Shown here piece after piece: positions 13,201 to 19,526 of a stretch of DNA of 64,000 bases. Source of the stretch: Holothuria scabra (Eukaryota > Echinodermata > Holothuroidea > Aspidochirotida > Holothuriidae); the NCBI GenBank assembly GCA_037179385.1, contig CM074194.1, positions 186,001 through 250,000 on the forward strand, written 5' to 3'. Position 1 is the stretch's first letter. Each line of letters starts with the position of its first letter. The translations under genes were made by a program, and so were the position numbers. The notes below the pieces were generated by a model. The model had not been told where the DNA came from. It did not search any database and saw only the letters and a program-made list of their open reading frames with translations.

Positions 13201-15604
13201 GTCCCAGTAGGTGGTGATAAACGGATAGGACGTACATGTTACATGCTCTGTCCATTAATATAAGTCTGTGGAGTGGATCTAAAGACAAATCCGATTAGCA
13301 CTTGTTTTTAGTGACTGTAGGCTGCCATTAGGGGGGTCCATCAGCCTAAAACCATCTTTATTTATTGTTTACATGAATTTCAAACCCTCATATTTAGTGA
13401 AATTGGAGAATTCAAGATAAAAATTAGTGTACAACTATCCATAATAGAGGTAAGCAAGAACATCGAAAGATTTAAAGGTGACGGACCCCAGTTACAGCCG
13501 ACTGAATTCAGACCATCACTTGTTGTCCGGATTTGTGTATAAATAACATAAACATTCCTGTGAAAGATTCATACTGTATCACCAGACTTGTTCTATACCC
13601 AGTGTGGGTATAAGCAACTTGTCTATTTGGGCTATTTAGTACCAGCAAATCCCTCATGTTATCATGCACGACAAAAACTGTAATGACATATTTTAGTATA
13701 CCAACACTGAACAGTTGTTCTATTGTTTACAAATTACTTAGTCATGATGCTAGAAACTATTAGCAAGCTTTAGCCATCTCTAGTTGATCACTCTTAATCC
13801 AGCATCTATCAGAGAACTTCAAGAGAATCTTGAGACCAATAAAGATTAAAGAGCCTATGAAACGAGCATTAACAGCCATCTGACCTGATTCTCCCAAACA
13901 ATCTAACACTAGAAATCAAAAAAAGGTCAAAAAATATCAACAGAGTCAGGAGAAATTACAAAAAAAAAATGGTCACTGGCACACCAAATTCCCCCAAAAG
14001 TGAAACTGCATAGACCTTTGGGATGACGTCATCACAGGAACACATGTTCGATGTCTATTCAGTAAAGAATGATCAGCTGTGCTGAGTATGCACTGTAATC
14101 ATTAGGTAAATACAGAGCTAACCATACGGATCAAAGTTATTTTTGAAGAGTTTCCTTTCATTTCAATGGAAATGCCTGATCGGTGTGTCGTAGAAAATTG
14201 TAGTAATGCTACGAAGGATGGTGTCACTTTGCATAAGCTTGCTAAAGACGAGAAAAGGAAGTAACTTTGGACACGGACACGAGACTGTACACTGTCGTTA
14301 GTATTGTACTAACGGTGGGCTTCTGAAACGTACAGTAAAAACGATGTCAGTATGATTCCAAACTGAGAAGTAACGTTTCAACTTTCGGTCAGTCGGTTAT
14401 ATGTGGGGATTTTTCATTGCAATAATACGCGTATAAGTCATTCTTCTGATAATGTAAACAGTAAAAGAGTGACCAGTTACGGTTCAAAACCTTACCAGGC
14501 TACATTATCTCGCCGGGCTGCTCCAGCAGCACCTCTCCGCCATCCTCCCGTGCAGGATCACGTACAACCGGCTCTGCTTCTTCAGCCAAGGGCTCAAATT
14601 GATATGGCAGAATTCCTTGCACAGGCTCTTCATTTTCAATTTCTTGTACGTCCTCGTACTGAAGAAATTCGTCTTCATGGAAACTTGAAGAAGAACCAGA
14701 TAAATTTAAGTTGATATCTTCAGAATCTGATAAATTAGGAGATGCCATCTTTCGTTGTCTGCAGGTAGTAATGCGTACGTAGTCAATGTGTTTATGAGAC
14801 GAAGAATTCTAGCTTTGGCCTGAGTGTTCCTGAGATGACGTCATTGTGCTGTCGATTTTAGCTTCGGGTTTTTCAACTCAGTAGTGTTTGAGGAAGGGGT
14901 TCTACCTGTGAAAAAGTCCCTGGGACCCATGCACACGAGAATTGATCGGCAAAATTTGTTTATTTTGTGTTTCTTATATATTTCAGCCATAACGTGTGCC
15001 CTCTTTGGCACCATATTTCATAGGCTCTTTAAGGGATTTGAGCCCTTTGAAGATTGTTTGCTCAATAGAGCAAGCTTGTTTGTGAAAGGGATTAATTATT
15101 GCAATTACAGAGGTAAGCCACACCCAGGAAAAAGGTCTTTTCTCAGGTAATATTGGCTAAAATGCTCTATTCAATTCTAGCAGCATGTTTTCTGGCTGCC
15201 ATAAACAACCTTTAACACAACTTGCTTATAAGTAACTTAACATTCTTCCGCCTAATTTATTTGTGTTGTACAAAGATGAAGCAGAAATAATCTTTTACCC
15301 TGGTGGCAACATAGGAAATATGTAAGCAGGTTGATTATGGAAAGCAAGTAAAATACTGAATTAGAAAACATATACAGATAGACGGTAGAAAACAGGCAAG
15401 AGACTTATTCACTTGCATGAAACAGTAAATCATTTTGAGTTTCACTTTCTCAATTTCTGTCTTACAGAGGATGAAACAGAAATAACCTTTGACCCTGATG
15501 ACATCATCGAAAACATAGAACAGATTGATGAGGGTTGGTGGAGAGGAACAGGACCAGATGGCAGCTTTGGACTCTTCCCAGCAAATTATGTTGAACTGAT
15601 TTGA
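1081..15604 (+). CDS. DBNL: Drebrin-like protein (Abp1/DBNL family), 3' part of gene, multi-exon
   Basis: Drebrin-like/Abp1 proteins bind F-actin through an N-terminal ADF-H domain and recruit endocytic and signalling partners through a C-terminal SH3 domain at the cell cortex. Here the exons, in order, encode the end of the ADF-H domain ([17 protein letters not shown], then NYSFHKE and PVGSVYKRT), a Glu/Lys/Arg-rich coiled coil, a segment with [11 protein letters not shown], a Glu-Pro repeat, several YDE/YDD motifs, and an SH3 domain (ALYDYQA ... WWRG ... FPANYVELI) ending in TGA at 15602-15604. Domain order and the [21 protein letters not shown] core match animal DBNL closely. The 5' exons (start codon, first part of ADF-H) lie before this window. 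The linker is Pro/Glu-rich and has YDE sites that resemble tyrosine-kinase targets (inference). One internal exon (around 9257-9320) has a phase problem. Introns are long and repeat-filled. Family assignment is very secure. Confidence 0.95.
1315..1480. mobile_element. Short MITE with CAGGCAC-GGATCCA-type ends (family H3)
   Basis: The left end reads CATGCATGGATCCAG and the right end, reverse complemented, reads CAGGCACAGATCCAAGG, so the ends are inverted copies. Both are followed by G-rich tracts. The interior matches the two pieces at 56695-56779 and about 61085-61183 (GGGAGGGCTGAAGC and neighbouring text). A target duplication is not clear. It lies just after a DBNL donor site. Confidence 0.55.
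1481..2935. other. DBNL intron, unassigned
   Basis: Small ORFs here overlap on both strands and show no coding character. No repeat family was recognised. Confidence 0.5.
2936..3087 (+). CDS. DBNL: DBNL exon: charged coiled-coil segment
   Basis: The acceptor is AACAG at 2931-2935 and the donor is GTAAGT at 3088. The exon encodes 50 codons plus two bases, almost all Glu, Lys, Arg and Gln ([20 protein letters not shown] and onward). This is the helical region that follows the ADF-H domain in DBNL. The split codon CA/G joins in frame to the exon at 5764. The exact acceptor could be a few codons downstream. Confidence 0.88.
3275..3311. repeat. CATAA-type microsatellite
   Basis: Irregular tandem of the pentamer CATAA. 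The TIR element that begins at 3312 is inserted next to it, and similar CACAA/CAGCA pentamers resume at about 4645-4695. Confidence 0.7.
3312..4624. mobile_element. TIR DNA transposon, non-autonomous, 1.3 kb
   Basis: The left end has AAGCCCGGTTCACACCGCC (from 3314), and the right end reverse complemented has AAGCCCGGTACACACCGCC. These are near-perfect 24-bp inverted repeats with one mismatch. ATAACATAGTG lies immediately outside each end (3301-3311 and 4625-4635), an apparent 11-bp target duplication, although the local pentamer repeat weakens that reading. No transposase ORF. A SINE 3' piece lies inside (about 4150-4262), so the element is older than that SINE or carried it. The superfamily is undecided. 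An 11-bp duplication would suggest a Mutator-like element. Confidence 0.75.
4150..4262 (+). mobile_element. SINE fragment, 3' half
   Basis: Matches the conserved SINE body (agccaatgagccacaactgg, then ggccgtggcc, gaaactgagcc, cccatctaact). It lacks the tRNA-like head and is nested inside the 3312-4624 element. Confidence 0.7.
4917..4985. repeat. Short tandem repeat, about 25-bp unit, 3 copies
   Basis: Three degenerate copies of a CTCCCCCTAAAAAAGAAATAG-like unit in the DBNL intron. Confidence 0.7.
4986..5763. other. DBNL intron, unassigned
   Basis: AT-rich, with no coding signal and no recognised repeat. Confidence 0.5.
5764..5818 (+). CDS. DBNL: DBNL exon: coiled-coil continuation
   Basis: A short 55-bp exon between acceptor AAAATTCAG and donor GTAAGA. 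It completes the split Gln codon and reads [19 protein letters not shown], continuing the charged helix. The fit in phase at both sides supports it. Confidence 0.85.
5819..6710. other. DBNL intron, unassigned
   Basis: No coding signal or repeat recognised before the 31-bp minisatellite. Confidence 0.5.
6711..6897. repeat. 31-bp minisatellite, 6 copies
   Basis: Six copies of a unit with core CTGAGAGAGTACATGTGAGA followed by CGGGGTAAAA, with unit length 30-32 bp. It gives open frames on the minus strand (repeated [12 protein letters not shown]) that are by-products of the repeat. Confidence 0.92.
6927..7195. mobile_element. TTAA-flanked MITE, family M2
   Basis: Begins TTAAGGGTAGGAGCATTCACC-like and ends with the inverted form (CTGGTGCCCTTTAA). 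It shares its interior (tgtcctgtttcatgattggctgtt) with the copy at 10024-10284. TTAA at both ends points to a piggyBac- or Kolobok-type mobiliser (inference). Confidence 0.75.
7196..7680. other. DBNL intron, unassigned
   Basis: Contains a CCCTACC-rich stretch (7210-7330). No gene or repeat family recognised. Confidence 0.4.
7681..8416. repeat. 20/21-bp minisatellite, about 36 copies
   Basis: Tandem units GGGATAAACAAACCAATCCC with small length changes (20 or 21 bp). All three minus-strand frames stay open for about 250 codons because the unit contains no stop in any frame ([17 protein letters not shown]). This explains the large overlapping ORFs without any gene. Confidence 0.97.
8417..9256. 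other. DBNL intron, unassigned
   Basis: AT-rich intronic DNA ending in a polypyrimidine tract and TTTATAG. No other feature seen. Confidence 0.5.
9257..9320 (+). CDS. DBNL: DBNL putative exon with unresolved phase
   Basis: A polypyrimidine tract and TTTATAG precede 9257, and a donor GTTGGT follows 9320, so it looks like an exon. Starting at 9257 in the phase left by the previous exon, the frame meets TGA at 9308-9310. An alternative AG gives a start at 9267 and 18 in-phase codons ([18 protein letters not shown]). Either the internal acceptor is used, the exon is skipped (its neighbours join in phase without it), or the genomic copy carries a one-base error or lesion. All three are open. Confidence 0.5.
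9321..9701. other. DBNL intron, unassigned
   Basis: Short intron between 9320 and 9702, no feature recognised. Confidence 0.6.
9702..9978 (+). CDS. DBNL: DBNL exon: Glu-Pro repeat linker
   Basis: Acceptor TTTCTATCAG, donor GTAATG, 92 codons plus one base. It begins [20 protein letters not shown], which matches the QR-x-NPR-x-IF-type motif found in the middle of DBNL proteins, then APPRKQP (a possible SH3 ligand). Two runs of alternating Glu-Pro lie at about 9826-9858 and 9868-9903, and the exon ends with ELYDETD and EEPPADEWA. The Glu-Pro runs are coded by repeated GAACCTGAGCC units and are likely length-variable. Confidence 0.93.
10024..10284. mobile_element. MITE, family M2
   Basis: Begins TTAAAGGGCAAGAGCAGTCA. 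The interior matches the 6927-7195 copy (tgtcctgtttcatgattggctgttgaaagtcatgtg). The right end is worn, so its border is approximate. It lies in a DBNL intron. Confidence 0.7.
10472..10716 (+). mobile_element. Full-length tRNA-derived SINE with 12-bp target duplication
   Basis: The head resembles a tRNA gene, with an A-box-like TGGTCAAACGG (10475-10485) and a B-box-like GGTTCTATTCC (10521-10531). The conserved body follows (cataccaaagactc, then gccataagtggaaaaaaggc, then ttggaaactgggcc). The tail is (CTAA)n. CCAAAGCTTAAT flanks both sides (10460-10471 and 10717-10728), a perfect 12-bp target duplication. It is the reference copy for the other SINE pieces in this window. Confidence 0.93.
10931..11060 (+). 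mobile_element. SINE, degenerate 5' part
   Basis: Contains ggtagagcatccctccctcc, a B-box-like ccagattcggtgcc, then gtcataccaaagacttcaac and ttgagcatgatg, which parallel the 10472 SINE. The 3' tail is diverged. Confidence 0.6.
11100..12074. other. DBNL intron, unassigned
   Basis: No coding signal or repeat family recognised. Confidence 0.5.
12075..12269 (+). CDS. DBNL: DBNL exon: YDE motifs and start of SH3 domain
   Basis: Acceptor CTGTCATAG, donor GTGGGC, phase 1 at both ends. It encodes [20 protein letters not shown] and then further acidic Tyr motifs (LYDETD, ELYDDAG). It ends with [11 protein letters not shown], the first strand of the SH3 domain (ALYDYxA). Vertebrate DBNL has the same arrangement of acidic Tyr motifs directly before the SH3 domain. 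Confidence 0.95.
12270..13990. other. DBNL intron, unassigned
   Basis: AT-rich, with no conserved ORF. It leads into the THAP/acidic-ORF unit. Confidence 0.5.
14172..14264 (+). pseudogene. THAP zinc-finger N-terminus (first exon or broken copy)
   Basis: The ORF begins [17 protein letters not shown] and continues [13 protein letters not shown]. This fits the THAP signature: a start near MPxxCxxxxC and then LHK before a basic segment. After the TAA at 14262-14264 the same frame continues LWTRTRD, where the conserved THAP Trp would be. Either the stop is a lesion, or GTAACT at 14261 is a splice donor. THAP domains are DNA-binding modules of P-element-type transposases and of proteins derived from them. 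The second half of the zinc site (C2CH) and the AVPTIF motif are not visible. Confidence 0.65.
14500..14748 (-). CDS. Acidic 82-residue ORF, resembling N-terminus of P2X7-like 'ballast' proteins
   Basis: Reads [20 protein letters not shown] and onward, very rich in Ser, Asp and Glu, with [16 protein letters not shown] in the middle. From memory, a PYxFEP motif after an acidic leader is common in invertebrate predicted proteins with a P2X7 intracellular-type domain. The Cys-rich domain itself is absent here. A stop (14500-14502) comes 4 bp before a good donor (GTAAGG on the minus strand), so this may be a worn first exon. The ORF is better than chance in composition, but the function is unproven. 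Confidence 0.4.
   Translation of the reverse strand: MASPNLSDSEDINLNLSGSSSSFHEDEFLQYEDVQEIENEEPVQGILPYQFEPLAEEAEPVVRDPAREDGGEVLLEQPGEIM
14845..15271. other. DBNL intron, unassigned
   Basis: An 88-codon ORF (14884-15150) lacks conserved features. Nothing else seen. Confidence 0.4.
15272..15322 (+). pseudogene. Decayed duplicate of the DBNL SH3 exon
   Basis: About 195 bp upstream of the real SH3 exon the sequence reads [17 protein letters not shown] and then a stop. The real exon reads [17 protein letters not shown]. The nucleotide match (gatgaa-cagaaataa-cttt-accctg) runs for about 45 bp, and a possible AAAG acceptor sits where the true acceptor would be. The core Trp pair and downstream half are missing. 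I read it as a relic of a tandem exon duplication. Confidence 0.6.
15468..15604 (+). CDS. DBNL: DBNL last coding exon: SH3 domain and stop
   Basis: Acceptor TTCTGTCTTACAG. The exon encodes [20 protein letters not shown], then [24 protein letters not shown] and TGA. This completes a canonical SH3 fold with the ligand-binding Trp pair and the PxxY-type FPANYVEL end. It joins in phase to the exon ending at 12269 (Gln-Ala-Glu-Asp). Confidence 0.97.
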
Positions 15605-15655
15605 ATTCCTTGAAGTCTAAAAACTCTTTCTATAAAGCTTTTACAAAGGATTACA

Positions 15656-15868
15656 GGACAGAATGTAAGGGTGTGTCCTTTTTCGCCATAGTAAAATACG
15701 GGACAGAATGTAAGGGTGTGTCCTTTTTTGCCATAGTAAAATACGGGACAGAATGTAAGGGTGTGTCCTTTTTTGCCATAGTAAAATACGGGACAGAATG
15801 TAAGGGTGTGTCCTTTTTTGCCATAGTAAAATACGGGACAGAATGTAAGGGTTTGTCCTTTTAGTAAA
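15656..15868. repeat. 45-bp tandem repeat, 4.7 copies, in the presumed 3' UTR
   Basis: Units start at 15656, 15701, 15746, 15791 and 15836 (GGACAGAATGTAAGGGTGTG, then TCCTTTTTTGCCATAG). Exact 45-bp spacing makes long in-frame ORFs on both strands that are repeat artefacts. Copies are nearly identical, so the expansion is recent. Confidence 0.95.
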
Positions 15869-16290
15869 ATTCATTCGCAAAAAAAACTTTAACCACACCC
15901 TATCCTACAATGCTTTGTTGTTGCTATTTGGAAAAGAGACTATGGATGAAGTTTCTAAAAAGTTGCACTATCATCATGGTCCTTGGAGTTTATTTTGCAG
16001 GAAACTGGATAATTGAGGATGAAATTTAATTTTTAAAAGTAGGTGATTTTAAAATGATATGTCACAACTTGAAAGAGAAGTTTTTTTAGATAAGACTTTA
16101 AGAACTGTGTCCTTGTTCTACAAATTCATTGGGCAGTTGTTTTAAAATTGTATCTGAGTTTAAATCTTGTATGCACAGTAGTTACGCTGGTCATATCATG
16201 GTGCATATCTTTTCATTACCACTGGTTTTACCACTTTCAAAGCTTTCTATCTTTTGTTGTTGTATAATTAGTTCCTATTTATTTTCTTAG

Positions 16291-16370
16291 GAAAAAAGGC
16301 AGTGGCCAGCCAAACGTAAACCACTTGGTTAGGAACTGAGCCAAAAACCGCAACTTACTGACAAACCTAT
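16291..16370 (+). mobile_element. SINE 3' fragment
   Basis: Matches the SINE body end (ggaaaaaaggcagtggccagc, then ttggttaggaactgagcc). Confidence 0.65.
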
Positions 16371-16780
16371 CATAATCTCATCATTCGAAGTGTAACTGGT
16401 ATCAAATGCAAGTGGATACTATAGAAGGCTGATTGGAAGTAACGGCCTTCCACCACCAACCCCCTCCCCCCAAATATCTCTTAGTTGATATTGATAACAT
16501 GTGCATGTTATGATTTTGTCCCTGTTATCATTGTTGGTATGTGGGTAGGGGAGGGGTTTTAACCTGGTGTCCCCCAACCCCTGGGGTATGTGGGGTTTTA
16601 TGAACCTTCTTGCCAATTATACATTATGTGAAAAGCAAGTGAATTTATGAAATTAGCAAAACTTTTAAGGTAAACTGTTGAATGTTGCACTTGGTACTGA
16701 ATACTGTACACCACACAGAATTACTCTAATAACAGAAAAGTGTTAACCTTCAAACAAAGTTGAATAGTGTTTACAATAAA

Positions 16781-17085
16781 ATTGTAGAAAAAAAGCTTCA
16801 TGATTGTTGTTAAAAAAAAATTCATAGACATTCCTAAGATCGTATATCCGGGGTCACACACTTGCTTACCCCATTACTGGTGCATAGTAGGGACTTCACT
16901 AGCAGATTTGATTTTAGTTAAAAATCATGTGTACATAAAAGTTATGGCAAACACCTTCAGGCTGCTAAGTCCAATCTTCATAATGCATTTCTTGGCCAAA
17001 AGTATTGTCAACTCACTGGTGTGGACCAACTAAATAACACATCATCAAAAAATATGTTGTAACAGCCCTGGGTAGTGGACCATGC
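16781..17085. other. Intergenic, unassigned
   Basis: No feature recognised. Confidence 0.5.
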
Positions 17086-17263
17086 TCACAGGTTACAAGT
17101 TCCCCTCCTACACAGATCATAGCAGCTTAGTTTAATCTGCCAGTGGGGGGCATTCAGGTAAACAAAGGAAACTGATGGTCACAGGTTACAAGTTCCCCTC
17201 CTACACAGGTCATAGCAGCTTAGTTTAATCTGCCAGTGGGGGCATTCAGGTAAACAAAGTAAG
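17086..17263. repeat. 93-bp tandem duplication
   Basis: The segment beginning TCACAGGTTACAAGTTCCCC occurs at 17086 and again at 17179 with only a few differences, including a one-base length change in a G run. Confidence 0.9.
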
Positions 17264-17286
17264 CTGATGGCTCCCAGTTATGTTCA

Positions 17287-17345
17287 TTATTTGACCATGG
17301 AAGCATCATGGAAGTATGATGGAAGTATGATGGAAGTATCACTGA
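17287..17345. repeat. Short GGAAGTATGAT repeat
   Basis: Four to five degenerate copies of an 11-bp unit (ATGGAAGTATG). Confidence 0.7.
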
Positions 17346-18880
17346 AGTACAGCCTTGTGATAAGTCCCTGTGTACTGTAACAGTGTGCTGAGGAAATACA
17401 GCTGCCATCTCCTCTCTTTTGGTGAAACACTTTTGTATGCACTAATTTCTTAGCAATATACTGATGTTTATTGTAGTTGTGATGTTGAACAGTGCTACCA
17501 TCTGAAGGGTCAGGCAGCTTGTACATATTTATATTAAGTTTACAGCCAGCAGTTTGTACCCATACATTTGATTTACATTAAACTACTTCAGACTGCAAAT
17601 ACAATGACAAGAATATGTAGGATACAGAATCTTGCATTTTGTCATATGTTCATATTAGGTATCACTAGATTGGCCCTTTGCGGTATTCAAAAGGTTCCTA
17701 TCAGTAAAAAGTTTTAAAAACTGAGAATCATGACTTTTTAACATTAAAAATAATTTTCTGAATGCATACCTGAATGAGTCATGTAGTGATTGTAGGAGTA
17801 AGAATGAAAATATTTCTTATGAATATGTTTCAGTGGCGAAATCATGAAGTAATAACCTTGAAGAGTGAGTTAAGCTGCAAAACTCCTATGAAAGGGCTCA
17901 CCCCAGGCACTGTGGCTTGAGAGAGCACCCGAGGGTCTAGCACCTGTGATGATACTTTTATTTGCTATGGTCTGTGGACATCCAGCCTATCATTCCCCCT
18001 GGGCACCCTGAACGAAAATTTCACAAGCAAGTATGTTTAGTGTCCATCTGTAAATCAATCACTCATATTAAATCACAATCACTTATATTAAAGCAGGCAC
18101 AATGTTGATTTTCTTTTAAGATTGTACTTAACTCATGAACAATTTTTAGAAGAAATTTTTTGTCTATGGCATCAACTAACCAGAGTGGATTGGATATGCA
18201 ATTAATTTTTAATTCTACAATTCTCATTCCTTTAATCATATATTACAGAAATTGCTACTGGAATTTTTTTTTCTTAATGAAAAACGTTCTAAAGAATAAT
18301 TTTCCTTGTACTGGAAAGTTCTTTATTTTTCCTACAATTTAAAACAACTTTGCCTAGCATGACCCCTTTTACAAGGTCATGCCTCAAGCCTGCACAGCTT
18401 ACAGTTGCTTTATCAGCAATGATTAGTTTGTAATAAAGAAAGCAATGTGTGATCAAAGTAGCCCTGCACAGAAAAAAAGCTCATGTGCTGATTCTCAGCA
18501 TTTGTGGATTCACGCTGAGGCAAAAAAATGCAATTTATAGAGGCCATTTTAGCTTAAATTTCAAATAGAGAATATGGCATCGATTTAGTTTATATAAGTG
18601 CAGTGCGTAGGTGCATTGATATTTTTCTGAGGGTTGAGCTGTTAGTGATTGGAAAAAATCGTTGTCACCAACGAAAATTTGCTGATTTTATCCAAAAATG
18701 TGCAAGGGAAAGGAAGTGGATATTTTCTAAATGCTGGAAAACCAGGAATTGAAAAGACTCTAATCCCTAGCTTTTATGTATAATTATCTTTAGTTCATGT
18801 TTCTGTCTATTCATAGGTTGAATAAAGGGCCTTCCCGCCCATACATATTTAATTGTGTTATTTTAAATACATCATAACTT
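17346..18880. other. Intergenic, unassigned
   Basis: No conserved ORF or repeat family recognised. Confidence 0.5.
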
Positions 18881-19184
18881 TGAAGGGTCAATCCTCTCAC
18901 CCCAAACTACATCTATTTTAGGGGTTAACAGAAATTCGCAATTGGCTCAGATCTTTGATGGACAGCTAATTGAAACACTGCAGAGTACCAAAGCTTATAT
19001 TACACAGCATGAACTGTACTGAGGGTGTTTTGTTTATACACATTGAGCTCTTCTATACTCACCCTGAGGCAAAAAACTTAGACTGTGTCTGGTTGAAGAT
19101 GAATTTCAGACAATTGTGGGAGGGGATTAAGTAAGAAGGTTAGGAGAATTGGTACTGTTTGAGGTGAGAGAATTGGGTCTTAAA
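18881..19184. mobile_element. MITE, family M1
   Basis: Starts AAGGGTCAATCCTCTCACC and ends with the inverted form (GGTGAGAGAATTGGGTCTT). The interior contains caattggctcagatctttga and ggatgaa-like text shared with the copies at 34088-34396 and 49337-49633. About 305 bp, no coding capacity. Confidence 0.85.
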
Positions 19185-19318
19185 TGCTGAGGTCCAAGGA
19201 TAACTTGCTAATTCACAACTCAAGTTTATTTAATGCTGTGCTTCTATCTTTATCTTGGTGCATGTTTAGAAGCACTAGCAAAACCTGCGAACAATTAATG
19301 TATTTAAAATCAAACTAG

Positions 19319-19526
19319 GTATGATGCAATAAGAAAGTCGCCTTGTACGAGAAACTTGTCTTTAAATCACAAGTCTATGGTTGAACAGTTACAAAGGTCG
19401 CGATTTGTGTCTTTGATCAACGAAAATGAACCAATTTTTCATGAAATGGCAGTTTGGGAAGGACGAAATGATAAGTTATACCAAACGATACGTGAGCAAA
19501 TGAAACAAGGTTGTGTTATTTTGTAG
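19319..19526 (+). CDS. Exon-like ORF ending in a CaaX box, unassigned protein
   Basis: After a possible acceptor CAAACTAG the frame encodes about 68 residues beginning YDAIRKSPCTRNLSLNHKSM. It contains INENEPIFHEMAVWEGRNDK and ends MKQGCVIL before TAG (19524-19526). Composition is protein-like (balanced charge, Trp, helical pattern). CVIL is a standard geranylgeranylation-type CaaX end, so a membrane-attached protein is possible. I do not recognise the family. No upstream exon was found on this strand. An M1 MITE lies just upstream, so it may be the last exon of a broken gene or a stray fragment. Confidence 0.4.

Larger units (their letters stand above)
14023..14844. mobile_element. Candidate transposon remnant with inverted CRE-like ends and two convergent first exons
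   Basis: ATGACGTCATC-A-CAGGAACAC lies at 14023-14043, and its inverted copy with one mismatch lies at 14824-14844. Each copy holds the CRE palindrome TGACGTCA and sits upstream of an inward-pointing ORF: a THAP zinc-finger start at 14172 (plus) and an acidic ORF starting at 14748 (minus). I infer an internally deleted mobile element, or an inverted duplication of a promoter. No target duplication was identified and the outer borders are unknown. Confidence 0.4.
15605..16780 (+). other. Probable DBNL 3' UTR with candidate poly(A) signal
   Basis: No ORF of interest follows the SH3 stop. The segment holds a 45-bp tandem repeat (15656-15868) and a SINE 3' fragment (16291-16370). A candidate AATAAA lies at 16775-16780. 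The true end could be earlier. Confidence 0.4.

Noticed and set aside
15601..15898. ORFs with repeated KGVSFFAIVKYGTEC and its reverse strand
   Set aside because: By-product of the 45-bp repeat, which is divisible by three.
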